Shown piece after piece: positions 1 to 9,153 of a stretch of 64,000 bases of DNA. The first letter of the stretch is position 1; every line of letters starts with the position of its first letter. The position numbers and the translations under genes are program-made. The stretch is from Bradyrhizobium lablabi (GTDB taxonomy: Bacteria > Pseudomonadota > Alphaproteobacteria > Rhizobiales > Xanthobacteraceae). The stretch is taken from positions 124,001 through 188,000 of the forward strand of contig NZ_JAFCJK010000012.1 of NCBI RefSeq assembly GCF_018131005.1. Reading direction: 5' to 3'. The notes below the pieces were generated by a model, which searched no databases, was not told where the DNA came from, and was given only the letters and a program-made list of their open reading frames with translations.

Positions 1-2
1 GC

Positions 3-788
3 ATGTCACGCATTGCCGGACTTTTCGCTGCTTTCGTCATCCTGCTGGGCGCGACGCACTCGCCTGCGGCCGCAGAAGACAAGACCCTCACCGTGTTCGC
101 CGCCGCCTCGATGAAGAACGCGCTCGACGACATCAACGCAGCCTATACCGCCAAGACAGGTGTCAAGGTCAGCGCCAGCTATGCCGCAAGCTCCGCGCTT
201 GCGAAACAGATCGAGCAGGGCGCGCCGGCCGACGTGTTCGTCTCCGCCGACACCGACTGGATGGACTATGCGATCAAGCAGAAGACCATCAACGAGCCGA
301 CACGGGTCAATCTGCTCGGCAACAGCATCGTGCTGATCGCGCCAAAGGATTCCAAAATCGACAACGTCACGATCGCCCAGGGCTTCGATCTCGCAAAGCT
401 CGCCGGAGACGGCAAGATCGCCACCGGCGACGTCAAGTCGGTGCCGGTAGGCAAATACGCCAAAGCGGCGCTGGAGAAACTCGGCGCGTGGCAGGCGGCC
501 GAGCCGAAATTCGCGATGGCCGAAAGCGTGCGTGCGGCGCTGACATTGGTGGCGCGCGGCGAGGCCGCGCTCGGCATCGTCTATTCGACCGATGCCAAGG
601 TCGAGCCCGGCGTCAAGGTCGTCGGTACTTTTCCCGCCGATTCGCATCCCGCGATCATCTACCCGGTCGCCGCGACCACGACGGCGAAGCCGGAGACCGC
701 CGAATATCTCGCCTTCCTGCGCTCGACGGCGGCGAAGACGATCCTGGAGAAATACGGCTTCAAGTTCCTGATCAGCCCGACGACCTGA
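3..788 (+). CDS. modA: Molybdate ABC transporter, periplasmic binding protein
   Basis: Binds molybdate (and probably tungstate) in the periplasm and delivers it to ModBC. The 261-residue product starts with a Sec signal peptide (about residues 1-24, cleavage near AAAED) and carries the family's oxyanion-binding segments AAASMKNALDD and SYAASSALAKQIEQGAPADV. Length fits the family (about 250-260). It is the first gene of modABC, with 7 nt between its stop and modB. The upstream promoter lies outside the window. A molybdenum hydroxylase near 50-52.6 kb is a plausible user of the metal. Confidence 0.96.
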   Translation: MSRIAGLFAAFVILLGATHSPAAAEDKTLTVFAAASMKNALDDINAAYTAKTGVKVSASYAASSALAKQIEQGAPADVFVSADTDWMDYAIKQKTINEPTRVNLLGNSIVLIAPKDSKIDNVTIAQGFDLAKLAGDGKIATGDVKSVPVGKYAKAALEKLGAWQAAEPKFAMAESVRAALTLVARGEAALGIVYSTDAKVEPGVKVVGTFPADSHPAIIYPVAATTTAKPETAEYLAFLRSTAAKTILEKYGFKFLISPTT

Positions 789-795
789 AGCAGAA

Positions 796-1491
796 GTGTT
801 TGAGATTTCGCCGACCGAATGGACGGCGATCCTGCTCTCGCTGCGGGTCGCCATCATCGCAACGCTGGTGGCTACCCCGTTCGGGATTGCGCTTGCCTGG
901 GCGCTGGCGCGCCACGATTTCTGGGGCAAATCGGTGCTCGATGCTGCGGTTCATCTGCCGCTCGTTCTGCCGCCGGTGGTCACCGGCTATCTTCTATTGC
1001 TGACGTTCGGCCGCCGCGGGCTCGTCGGCGGCTTTCTCGCCGATTATCTCGGCATCGTCTTCGCGTTTCGCTGGACTGGCGCCGCGCTCGCCTGCGGCGT
1101 GATGTCGTTTCCGCTGCTGGTGCGGCCGATCCGGCTCTCGATCGAGGCGATCGACCGGCGCCTGGAGCAGGCAGCCGAGACGCTGGGGGCCGCGCCATGG
1201 CGCGTGTTTTTCACGGTCACGCTGCCGCTGGCGCTCCCGGGCGTGCTCGCCGGCATGGTGCTCGGTTTCGCCAAGGCGATCGGCGAGTTTGGCGCGACCA
1301 TCACCTTCGTCTCCAACATTCCCGGCGAAACCCAGACCATTTCTTCCGCGATCTATTCGCTGATCCAGACGCCTGATGGCGACGCGGCAGCGGGACGGCT
1401 CGTCATCATCTCCGTCATCATCGCAATGGGGGCGCTGATCGGCTCCGAGTGGTTCGCGCGCCGCGCGACGCAGCGCCTGCACGGGAACTGA
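796..1491 (+). CDS. modB: Molybdate ABC transporter, permease
   Basis: Inner-membrane permease of the molybdate importer, 231 residues with about five hydrophobic segments. The cytoplasmic EAA loop is visible around residues 115-155 (RRLEQAAETLGAAPWR, then GFAKAIGEFGATITF). I choose the GTG start at 796 because it lies just after modA and the protein starts cleanly with the first transmembrane segment. Its stop ends 2 nt before modC, so the three genes are almost certainly one operon. Confidence 0.95.
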   Translation: MFEISPTEWTAILLSLRVAIIATLVATPFGIALAWALARHDFWGKSVLDAAVHLPLVLPPVVTGYLLLLTFGRRGLVGGFLADYLGIVFAFRWTGAALACGVMSFPLLVRPIRLSIEAIDRRLEQAAETLGAAPWRVFFTVTLPLALPGVLAGMVLGFAKAIGEFGATITFVSNIPGETQTISSAIYSLIQTPDGDAAAGRLVIISVIIAMGALIGSEWFARRATQRLHGN

Positions 1492-1493
1492 CC

Positions 1494-2165
1494 ATGCTGC
1501 GCGTCGATGTCAAAAAGCAGCTCGGTGAATTCCAACTATCGGCCTCCTTCACGAGCCAAGGCCGCGTCACCGGCCTGTTCGGAGCCTCAGGCTCCGGCAA
1601 GACCTCGCTCATCAACACGATTGCCGGGTTGCTGCGCCCCGACCGCGGCACCATCGAGATCGACGGCGAGACCGTCGACGACACCGCGGCCGGCATCCAC
1701 ATCCCGACCTTTCGCCGCCGCATCGGCTATGTCTTCCAGGACGCCCGGCTGTTCCCTCATCTCGACGTCCGGCAGAACCTCGACTACGGCCGCCGCATGA
1801 ACGGCCTTGTCGACGATCCCGCGCAGCGCAGGCGCATCGTCGAGCTGCTCGACATCGGCAACCTGCTCGACCGCCGTCCGGGCAAACTGTCCGGCGGCGA
1901 ACGCCAGCGGGTCGCGCTCGGCCGCGCGCTGTTGGCCAGGCCACGGCTGCTGCTGCTTGATGAGCCCCTTGGCGCGCTCGACGAGGGACGCAAGCTGGAG
2001 ATCCTGCCTTATCTGGTGCGGCTGCGGGATGAGGCCGGTATCCCGATGGTCTATGTCAGCCATGATGCAGCCGAGCTCCGCCAGCTCGCTACCCAGATCG
2101 TGATGCTCCGCCGCGGCGAAGTCACCGCATTCGGCGGCGTGAAGGTGCTGACGGCGACGCCGTAG
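1494..2165 (+). CDS. modC: Molybdate ABC transporter ATPase, short form
   Basis: Energises ModB. The Walker A (GASGSGKTSL), Q-loop (YVFQDARLFPH), signature (LSGGERQRVALGRAL), Walker B (LLLLDEPLGALD) and switch His (VSHD) are all present. From the ATG at 1494 the protein is 223 residues. Classical ModC proteins are about 350 residues because they carry a C-terminal TOBE/Mop molybdate-binding domain, and that domain is absent here. An upstream in-frame start would overlap modB, so the ATG 2 nt after modB is preferred. Confidence 0.93.
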   Translation: MLRVDVKKQLGEFQLSASFTSQGRVTGLFGASGSGKTSLINTIAGLLRPDRGTIEIDGETVDDTAAGIHIPTFRRRIGYVFQDARLFPHLDVRQNLDYGRRMNGLVDDPAQRRRIVELLDIGNLLDRRPGKLSGGERQRVALGRALLARPRLLLLDEPLGALDEGRKLEILPYLVRLRDEAGIPMVYVSHDAAELRQLATQIVMLRRGEVTAFGGVKVLTATP

Positions 2166-2254
2166 CTAACGGTTTTCCGCGCAAGCTGGCATAAGATGGT
2201 CTAGCTTGTTGGCTAGGGCCCAATCATATCGGGCGCAACCGGGAAGGCGGGTTT

Positions 2255-3217
2255 TTGCGGAATACTGGCTGGATATTGTTGCTGGTCGGCCTGCTGCTTT
2301 GCGCGACGATCGCGTGGGCCGCGCTCGGATTCCTGTTGATGGGTATCGGCTTGATCGTGCTGCAGATGCCCCCGCGGAGCCGGGGACCGGCAGATCCCGC
2401 GGTGGCGGTGGCGGCGGAGCTCGGCCTTCCCGCCCTCGAAGTCGGACTACAGCCCCCGACCATCGGGCCTGTAGCCCCACGCGAGGCTGCGCCCTCGCTG
2501 CAGCGGCGCCGGCTCGACCGACCGGCGAACCGCGGCGATGCCTCCTACGACAGGGAGGCCTGGCGCGTGCTCGTCGCGAGCGATCCCGATCTCGAGCAAG
2601 TCGTGGCGGTCCTCGCCGATTACGGGCCGCAATATGTGGATGAGCTCGCGACCAGTTATCTGGCGGCCCCCGACAAGAGCCGTCTCGCTGATGTGGTCGA
2701 GGCGATCGTGGCAAGGGCGCGCGGGAGCCAGCCGCCCCCACTTCCAACTCCGCCCGGGCCGCCGCCGCCGGTTCTCCGGCCAGGGCCGCAGGCGGTCACT
2801 GCCTCCGAAGACAAACGGCCAGACCGTTTGTCGCGCGCGCCGGCAAAGCGGACGGACGATCTCGAAGCGTCGGTGATTGCCGCCTTCGAAGAGGCATCTG
2901 CCAAGGCCGCCGCGAGGCGCGTCGTTTCGGAAAACAGGGCCGAAACCGCCCGGCCCGCGGCCCCGACCCGGCGGGAGCCTGCTCTTGGCAGCATCCCCAA
3001 GGGCCAGTCGCCGCCGGACAACGCACCGACCGGCGAGCCTGATGCGTCGCTGATCGCAGCGCTGGCGGAGATATCCGGCGAGAAGGCGCCCGAAAACCCC
3101 GAGCCGCCCAAGCCGGCCTCCGACGCAAAGGAGGCGGCGAGCGGGCCGGTCGACAAAAGCCTGACCGACTTGATCAGCAAATTCGCCCCGGATTCGAACT
3201 TCCTGCGAAAGCAGTAA
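2255..3217 (+). CDS. Membrane-anchored Pro/Ala-rich protein of unknown function
   Basis: I do not recognise a family. The 320-residue product has a hydrophobic N-terminus (about residues 5-38, one long or two short transmembrane segments) followed by a long hydrophilic region rich in Pro, Ala, Glu and Arg that looks largely disordered. A helical patch around residues 95-145 (SDPDLEQVVAVLADYG) could be a small folded domain. The TTG start at 2255 is supported by the GGAAGGCGG ribosome-binding site just upstream. It may be cotranscribed with modC (89-nt gap) but nothing links the functions. Confidence 0.72.
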   Translation: MRNTGWILLLVGLLLCATIAWAALGFLLMGIGLIVLQMPPRSRGPADPAVAVAAELGLPALEVGLQPPTIGPVAPREAAPSLQRRRLDRPANRGDASYDREAWRVLVASDPDLEQVVAVLADYGPQYVDELATSYLAAPDKSRLADVVEAIVARARGSQPPPLPTPPGPPPPVLRPGPQAVTASEDKRPDRLSRAPAKRTDDLEASVIAAFEEASAKAAARRVVSENRAETARPAAPTRREPALGSIPKGQSPPDNAPTGEPDASLIAALAEISGEKAPENPEPPKPASDAKEAASGPVDKSLTDLISKFAPDSNFLRKQ

Positions 3218-3229
3218 GCCGCCGCCACA

Positions 3230-5023
3230 TTAAACGCCCGCCACCGACGCCCAGATATCCGCAAGCTTACGCCTCAAGGCCTGCGCGCGCGTCGCCGGCG
3301 CAACCTGCTCCTCCTCTTCCGGCAAGCGGAGGCCGACGACGTTGACGCGCCCGCCGCCGATATTGCGCGCCACTAGCACAATCGAGTCGAGCGCGAGCTC
3401 GGCACCTTGCTTCGGCGCGCGGTCGAGATTGATGTCGAAGTAATCGGCCAGCGTCAGCTTGGCCTGGTGCTCGTCGACCTTGACCCCGTAGATCTCGGCG
3501 AGTTCGCCGAGCGTGTGCTCGCCCGAGACCATGAAGTCGCCGAGCAGATGCGGATCGGGGGCGGTCGACGGCGCCATGTCGACGAAGAAACGGTCGAGCG
3601 ATTCGGCACGTTCCGGCGGCGCCAGCAGATAGAGATAGTCGCCGGGCGCGATCGGATCGGCCTCGGCCGGCGTCAGGATCCGCTCGTCGCGGATCACGAG
3701 CGTCGGCTTCGACCAGGACGGGATCAGCCCGCGCCGGAAATACAGGCTCTTCGGCCGCACCGGATAGCCGACGAGCTGCTGTTCGAGCTGGCCGGGCAGG
3801 TCGAGTTCGACGCGCCGCGGACCGCGTTCGGCGCGCGGCAGCGCGACATGCAGCCGCCGTGCCGCCGGCGCCAGCGTCCAGCCTTGCAACAGCAGCGAGA
3901 TGATGACGACGACGAAAGCGACGTCGAAGTAGAGATAGGCCTTGGACAGGCCGACCAGCATCGGGATCGAGGCGAGAAAGATCGCGACCGCACCCCGCAG
4001 GCCGGTCCAGGCAATGAAGACCTTTTCCCGCCAATTGAACTTGAACGGCGCAAGACAGATCAGCACCGCCAGCGGCCTCGCGATCAGCATCAGCGCAAAC
4101 GCCACCAGCACCGCGCCGCTGGCGCTTGCGAGCAGGCGATGCGGCGATACCAGAAGGCCGAGCAGGACGAACATCACGATCTGCGCAAGCCAGGTCGCGG
4201 CGTCGAGGAAGGTCACGACGGAATTGTGCGCGCGGGTCGGCCGGTTGCCGATAATGATGCCGGCGAGATATACGGCGAGAAATCCCGATGCATGCGCCAT
4301 CTGCGAGCCGCCAAATATCACCAAGGCGGCCGTGGTGACGAACGGCGCATGCAGCCCCTGCGGCAGCGCGACATAGTTCATCGCCAGCACCACCAGCCGG
4401 CCGCCGATCACCCCGATGATGGCGCCGAGTACGGCCTCGCGGATGAATTCCGCCCCGATATGCGACGCCGAGCTTCCGCCGATCGAGATGAACTCGACCA
4501 GCATCAAGGTGAGGAAGATCGCGAACGGATCGTTGGTGCCGGATTCCGCCTCCAGCGTGGCACCGACGCGAGGACGCAGCCTCAGCCCCTGGGTGTGCAC
4601 CAGCAGGAACACCGCGGCAGCGTCGGTCGAGGCAACCACCGCGCCCACCAGGAGCGACTCGGTCCAGTTGAGGTCCAGCGCATATCTGGCGACCGGCGCG
4701 GTGATCAGGGCGGTCAAAAGCACGCCGACGGTCGCAAGCACCATCGACGGCGCGAGCACGGTGCGGATGCTGTGAAAGCGTGTCTTCAATCCGCCGTCGA
4801 ACAGGATCAGCGCCAGCGCCACCGAGCCGACGAGGTAGGTGGTTCGCACGTCGTCGAACTGCAGTTGGCCCGGCCCGGAATCGCCGGCCAACATGCCGAT
4901 CAGCAAGAACACCAGCAGCAAGGGAGCGCCGAAGCGCAGGGCCAACAGGCTCGACAGGATCCCGGCCATCACCAGAACCGCGCCGAGCAGGATCGCTATA
5001 CTGACCGAGTCGAGAGAAGCCAT
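3230..5023 (-). CDS. K+/H+ antiporter, CPA1 family, NhaP2/CvrA type
   Basis: Electroneutral cation/proton exchange across the inner membrane, expected to export K+ (or Na+) and tune cytoplasmic pH and volume. Residues 1 to about 390 form a 12-13-segment transporter core with the CPA acidic motifs (STDAAAVFLL, ESGTNDPFAIFL, GLRGAVAIFLAS). The C-terminal 200 residues contain a TrkA-C-like regulatory domain (about 400-480) and a CorC/HlyC-like domain (about 490-585), the architecture of NhaP2. Length 597 is normal. The ATG at 5023 has a GAAGG site upstream. It is convergent with the gene ending at 3217. Confidence 0.92.
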   Translation of the reverse strand: MASLDSVSIAILLGAVLVMAGILSSLLALRFGAPLLLVFLLIGMLAGDSGPGQLQFDDVRTTYLVGSVALALILFDGGLKTRFHSIRTVLAPSMVLATVGVLLTALITAPVARYALDLNWTESLLVGAVVASTDAAAVFLLVHTQGLRLRPRVGATLEAESGTNDPFAIFLTLMLVEFISIGGSSASHIGAEFIREAVLGAIIGVIGGRLVVLAMNYVALPQGLHAPFVTTAALVIFGGSQMAHASGFLAVYLAGIIIGNRPTRAHNSVVTFLDAATWLAQIVMFVLLGLLVSPHRLLASASGAVLVAFALMLIARPLAVLICLAPFKFNWREKVFIAWTGLRGAVAIFLASIPMLVGLSKAYLYFDVAFVVVIISLLLQGWTLAPAARRLHVALPRAERGPRRVELDLPGQLEQQLVGYPVRPKSLYFRRGLIPSWSKPTLVIRDERILTPAEADPIAPGDYLYLLAPPERAESLDRFFVDMAPSTAPDPHLLGDFMVSGEHTLGELAEIYGVKVDEHQAKLTLADYFDINLDRAPKQGAELALDSIVLVARNIGGGRVNVVGLRLPEEEEQVAPATRAQALRRKLADIWASVAGV

Positions 5024-5241
5024 GCGCCTTCAAAGGGGTGTCAAATGCTTGGAATTGCATCCTTATCGTCGCCACACTTGGACGCCAACCGATTTCTGGT
5101 CGTCGCGGCAATCTGCCCTTCGTTACGGCCTTACGCCGCCTCGACCGTGTCGTATCGATGGTCGCACGCGCGCCTTTGTGGGATTCTGCCGGGCCTTCGA
5201 ATCACACTCACCTGACCTGCGCTTCAATTGAGATTTTCCCG

Positions 5242-6558
5242 ATGGATATGAAGGACGTTCTGGAATCGATCCAAATGGCGGCGCGCTCGGTCGGCGCCGA
5301 GATCGCCTCCCCTTGGTTCTACCTTCAGTTCGGCATCATGCTCGTGGGCGCCGGGGTCGCCTACGCGGCCGACGCCGCCATTCACGCGCGGGTCGACATG
5401 ACATCGCTGGCGATGCGCTGGCCGCTGCCGCTGCGGCACTTCGCGCGCGTCATGGTGGCGAGCGCCTCGACAGCCATATTCGCGGTGCTGATGGTGATCT
5501 CGCGCGTCATCATGTGGCACACGACCTGGCCGAGCCGCAGCTACCTGCTCGCCGTCGCCGCCAAGCTGGCGCTGGCGTGGCTGGTCATCCGCCTCGTAAC
5601 TTCGGTGATCCAGAACGCCTTCATCGTCCGCCTGGTGTCGCTGGCGGCCTGGGTGGTCGCGGCGCTTAGCATCATCGGCGAACTCGATTGGGCCGCCGAG
5701 ACACTGGACTCCTACGCGATCGTGGTCGGCGGCCTGCGGCTGACGCCGCTCTTGCTGATCAAGGCCGGCGCGCTGCTGATCGTGGCGCTCTGGCTCACCA
5801 ACATTGCCAGCAATTTCGTCGAGAGCCGCATCAACCGCGCCACCGACCTGACGCCGTCGATCCAGGTGCTGCTGGTCAAGATCATCCGCATCGGGTTGAT
5901 GGTGGTCGCGATCACGATCGCGCTTGGCGCGGTCGGCATCAACCTGTCCGCGCTCGCGGTGTTCTCCGGTGCGGTCGGCGTCGGCATCGGTATCGGACTG
6001 CAGAAGATTGTCGCCAACTTCATCTCCGGCATTATCCTCCTGGCCGACAAATCGGTGAAACCCGGCGACCTCGTGACCATCGGCGACAGCCAGGGCCGCA
6101 TCAGCGCGATGAAGACCCGCTACATCTCGGTCGCCGCCGGCGACGGCCGCGAGTTCCTGATCCCGAACGAGGACCTGGTCACGCAGAAGGTCACCAACTG
6201 GACCTATACCGACAAGAACACGCTGGTGAAGATCGCCTTCGCCACCAACTACGACGCCGATCCGCGCCTCGTCTGCAAGCTCGCGATCGAGACCGCCGCG
6301 GCGCACCCGCGCGCGACCAAGGGCAAGCCGCCGAATTGCATCCTGACCGAATTCGCCGAGGCCGGCATGAAGTTCTCGTTAACCTTCTGGATCTCCGACC
6401 CCGACGGTATGGACAATGTGAAGAGCGACGTGATGCTGGCGCTCTGGGAGGCGTTCAAGAGCCAGAGCATCCGAGTACCCTATCCGGTGCGGGAACTCCG
6501 CATCCGTGGCGGCGCATTGCCGATCGAGAGCGTCGTTGAGGTTTCCGGTGGAAATTAA
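5242..6558 (+). CDS. Mechanosensitive ion channel, MscS family (438 aa)
   Basis: Releases solutes through the inner membrane on hypo-osmotic shock. Several N-terminal hydrophobic segments precede the MscS core: the Gly-rich pore helix GVGIGIGLQKIVANFISGI, then the beta domain LLADKSVKPGDLVTIGD and the conserved FLIPNEDLVTQKVTNW. The reading frame is open upstream to 5038, but I prefer the ATG at 5242 (MDMKDVLES), since the additional residues would be Arg-rich and family-atypical. Its position beside a K+/H+ antiporter makes a shared osmotic role plausible, although the two genes are divergent. Confidence 0.92.
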   Translation: MDMKDVLESIQMAARSVGAEIASPWFYLQFGIMLVGAGVAYAADAAIHARVDMTSLAMRWPLPLRHFARVMVASASTAIFAVLMVISRVIMWHTTWPSRSYLLAVAAKLALAWLVIRLVTSVIQNAFIVRLVSLAAWVVAALSIIGELDWAAETLDSYAIVVGGLRLTPLLLIKAGALLIVALWLTNIASNFVESRINRATDLTPSIQVLLVKIIRIGLMVVAITIALGAVGINLSALAVFSGAVGVGIGIGLQKIVANFISGIILLADKSVKPGDLVTIGDSQGRISAMKTRYISVAAGDGREFLIPNEDLVTQKVTNWTYTDKNTLVKIAFATNYDADPRLVCKLAIETAAAHPRATKGKPPNCILTEFAEAGMKFSLTFWISDPDGMDNVKSDVMLALWEAFKSQSIRVPYPVRELRIRGGALPIESVVEVSGGN

Positions 6559-6662
6559 GCGTTCGGGTATCGTTCCCATGCTCGGCCTTGGCTTGCGCGG
6601 GCGGCCGCGATCATTAAATTAAGGTCCTCCAACCAGCCCATTTGCACCGAACCGCCCCGCCC

Positions 6663-7487
6663 ATGAGCTATATCGAAGCCACCGATACATCACTGCGCAA
6701 GACCGGACAGATCAAATTGCACGGGCAGAGCGGCTTTGCCGGTATGCGCAAGGCAGGGAGCCTGGTGTCGAAGTGCCTCGACGAGCTGACCGACATCGTC
6801 AAGCCGGGCGTCCCGACCTCGACGATCGACGAGTTCGTCCGCAACTTCGCCTTCAGCCACGGCGCCTATCCGGCGACACTGATGTATCGCGGATATCGCT
6901 ACTCGACCTGCACCTCCATTAATCACGTGGTCTGCCACGGCATGCCCGGCGACCGCCCGCTCAAGGAAGGCGACATCGTCAACATCGACGTCACCTTCAT
7001 CGTCGACGGCTGGTATGGCGACTCCAGCCGCATGTATGCGATCGGCGCAATCGCGCGCAAGGCCGAACGGCTGATCGAAGTGACCTACGAGGCGATGATG
7101 CGCGGCATCGCCGCCGTGCGGCCCGGCGCCACCACCGGCGATATCGGCCACGCCATCCAGAGCTATGTCGAGCCGCAGGGCATGAGCGTGGTGCGCGACT
7201 TCTGCGGCCACGGCCTGGGGCGGCTGTTCCACGACGAGCCGAACATCATCCATATCGGCCGCCCCGGCGAGGGCGTGCCGCTCAGGCCCGGCATGTTCTT
7301 CACCATCGAACCGATGATCAATCTCGGCAAGCCGCACGTGAAGATCCTCTCCGACGGCTGGACCGCGGTGACCCGCGACCGCTCGCTGTCGGCCCAATTC
7401 GAGCATTCGGTCGGCGTCACCGCGGATGGCGTCGAGATCTTCACGCTGTCGGCGCTCCATGGCGAGAAGCCCTGGGTAGCGGTGTAA
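6663..7487 (+). CDS. map: Methionine aminopeptidase, type I
   Basis: Removes the initiator methionine from nascent proteins in the cytosol. The 274-residue product shows the dinuclear-metal ligands of the pita-bread fold: Asp in NIDVTFIVDGWYGDSS (two Asp), His in GHGLGRLFHDEP, Glu in FFTIEPMI, and Glu near the C-terminus in FEHSVGVT. Length fits type Ia enzymes. The ATG at 6663 is preferred over an in-frame TTG at 6642. It is convergent with the glycosylase gene that ends at 7503. Confidence 0.95.
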   Translation: MSYIEATDTSLRKTGQIKLHGQSGFAGMRKAGSLVSKCLDELTDIVKPGVPTSTIDEFVRNFAFSHGAYPATLMYRGYRYSTCTSINHVVCHGMPGDRPLKEGDIVNIDVTFIVDGWYGDSSRMYAIGAIARKAERLIEVTYEAMMRGIAAVRPGATTGDIGHAIQSYVEPQGMSVVRDFCGHGLGRLFHDEPNIIHIGRPGEGVPLRPGMFFTIEPMINLGKPHVKILSDGWTAVTRDRSLSAQFEHSVGVTADGVEIFTLSALHGEKPWVAV

Positions 7488-7502
7488 CAAGCCGCGGCGC
7501 GA

Positions 7503-8222
7503 TCAATAGTCGCTCCGCGTGCGCTCGACGATCTCCTCGGGCGTGTGGTTTTCTCCGATCGACATCGCGCAGATGCGCGAGATGTGGGTGTAGGGCAAGC
7601 CGGTCTCATCGGCCCAGGCGTTGAACTGTGCCTGCACTTTCGCGAGATCCCGTTTCGACTTGACTTCCTCGGCGATGTCGAGGCCGGCATCGCGCAGGCA
7701 GGCAACCACGTCGCGCGAGGTGACGAAGCCGTCCCACCCCATAAAGCGCAGCAGCATCTGCCCGGTGTTGCCGCCGAGCCGGCTGCCGCGCTTGGCGAGC
7801 AAGTCCAACAGTCCGACCTCCTCGGAGGACGGCCACGCCGCGAGGAATTTGCCAAAACTGCCGTGCTCGCGCGCGATCTCCTGCACGAAACGGCCATTGT
7901 CACGTACCGACATGATCTTGGCGCCGTTGCGGACTATCCTGGTGTCGCTGGTCAGCTTCTCCCAATATTCGTCCGGCTTGAACGCAAGCTTGGCAGGCTG
8001 AAAGCCAAGGAAGGCCTCCTCGAAGCCCGGCCATTTCGCATCTATCACGCTCCAGGCAAAGCCCGCGCAAAATACGCGTCTGGTCATTTCGGCAAGCACT
8101 CGGTCGTCGCCCAGCTTGGCCAGCGCCTTCGCGCCCGCGACCGGCCGTAACAGCTTCTCCAGCGCCTTCGGCCCGCCCTTGCGCTTCTCGGCGCGGGCAC
8201 GGATCGCTTTGAACGGGGTCAC
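7503..8222 (-). CDS. DNA-3-methyladenine glycosylase I-like protein
   Basis: A predicted base-excision repair enzyme that removes alkylated adenine. The helix-hairpin-helix glycosylase fold is suggested by VFCAGFAWSVIDAKWPGFEEAF and LGGNTGQMLLRFMGWDGFVTS. It is more divergent than E. coli Tag and belongs to the alphaproteobacterial Tag-like branch. I choose the GTG at 8222, giving 239 residues, because GAGAAAGG precedes it by 8 nt. In-frame ATGs at 8246 and 8360 lack a good ribosome-binding site. The position next to radC is consistent with a repair neighbourhood. Confidence 0.82.
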   Translation of the reverse strand: MTPFKAIRARAEKRKGGPKALEKLLRPVAGAKALAKLGDDRVLAEMTRRVFCAGFAWSVIDAKWPGFEEAFLGFQPAKLAFKPDEYWEKLTSDTRIVRNGAKIMSVRDNGRFVQEIAREHGSFGKFLAAWPSSEEVGLLDLLAKRGSRLGGNTGQMLLRFMGWDGFVTSRDVVACLRDAGLDIAEEVKSKRDLAKVQAQFNAWADETGLPYTHISRICAMSIGENHTPEEIVERTRSDY

Positions 8223-8317
8223 ATGAAACACCTTTCTCGATGCCATCAACAAATGCCAGAAGCAGGGAGGAACGGTAATTCGGCTGTCCGGCCAAGGCAA
8301 ACCGCTATGGCCTACCG

Positions 8318-9085
8318 ATGCGCCATCATCCGCTCTTGCAAAACCCGCCGGGCACGGCATGGTTGCACTTGATGCCCGCCGAAACCCGCGACAGCAAGGA
8401 CGATGCCGACGAAACGCCGCATTATCACGGCCATCGCGAGCGGCTGCGCGAGCGCTTCTATGTCGCCGGCGCCGAGGCGCTGAGCGACTATGAGCTTTTG
8501 GAGATGGCGCTGTTTGCCGCCATCCCGCGCCGCGACACCAAGCCGCTCGCCAAGGCGCTGCTCAAGAGATTCGGCTCCTTCGCCGAAGTCGTGCATGCGC
8601 CCGTGGCGCGGCTGCGCGAGGTCGAGGGTATCAAGGACGCCTCGATCAATCAGCTTAAGTTGATCGCGGCGGCGGCCGGGCGGATCGCCAAGGGCGAGAT
8701 CCGGCGCAGCGTTGCCTTGTCGTCATGGAACGATGTGATCGACTATTGCCGATCCGGCATGGCATTCGCCGACAAGGAGCAGTTCCGCCTCTTGTTCCTC
8801 GACAAGCGCAACCAGTTGATCGCCGACGAGGTGCAGCAGACCGGCACCGTCGACCACACCCCGGTCTATCCGCGCGAGGTGATCAAGCGCGCCCTCGAAC
8901 TGTCGGCCACCGCGTTGATCCTGGTACACAACCATCCGAGCGGCGACCCGACACCGTCGCAGGCCGACATCCAGATGACAAAGGCGATCGCCGAGATAGC
9001 GAAACCACTCGGGATCGCCGTGCACGATCACATCATCGTGGGCAAGACTGGCCATGCGAGCCTTAAGGGGATGCGGCTGATCTGA
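8318..9085 (+). CDS. radC: RadC family JAMM/MPN-domain protein
   Basis: N-terminal helix-hairpin-helix region (YELLEMALFAAIPRRDTK through LREVEGIKDASINQLK) followed by the JAMM metalloprotease-like domain with its zinc signature HNHPSGDPTPSQAD near residue 205. The DNA repair role from the original radC work is disputed, so the biochemical function is open. The start is uncertain: ATG 8318 gives 255 residues, while ATG 8372 (MPAETRDSKDD) gives 237, closer to the usual length. Neither has a strong ribosome-binding site. It is divergent from the glycosylase gene. Confidence 0.9.
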   Translation: MRHHPLLQNPPGTAWLHLMPAETRDSKDDADETPHYHGHRERLRERFYVAGAEALSDYELLEMALFAAIPRRDTKPLAKALLKRFGSFAEVVHAPVARLREVEGIKDASINQLKLIAAAAGRIAKGEIRRSVALSSWNDVIDYCRSGMAFADKEQFRLLFLDKRNQLIADEVQQTGTVDHTPVYPREVIKRALELSATALILVHNHPSGDPTPSQADIQMTKAIAEIAKPLGIAVHDHIIVGKTGHASLKGMRLI

Positions 9086-9153
9086 GACTTCGCCGTGGTC
9101 CAGCCGGCAAGTCGTTTCGCTCCCGGTGCGCGGGGCGAAGCGAATGGCACCGA

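Noticed and set aside
3407..5215. Plus-strand open frame of about 600 codons opposite the K+/H+ antiporter
   Set aside because: Rich in Arg, Gln and His without hydrophobic core; the antiporter on the other strand accounts for the codon periodicity.
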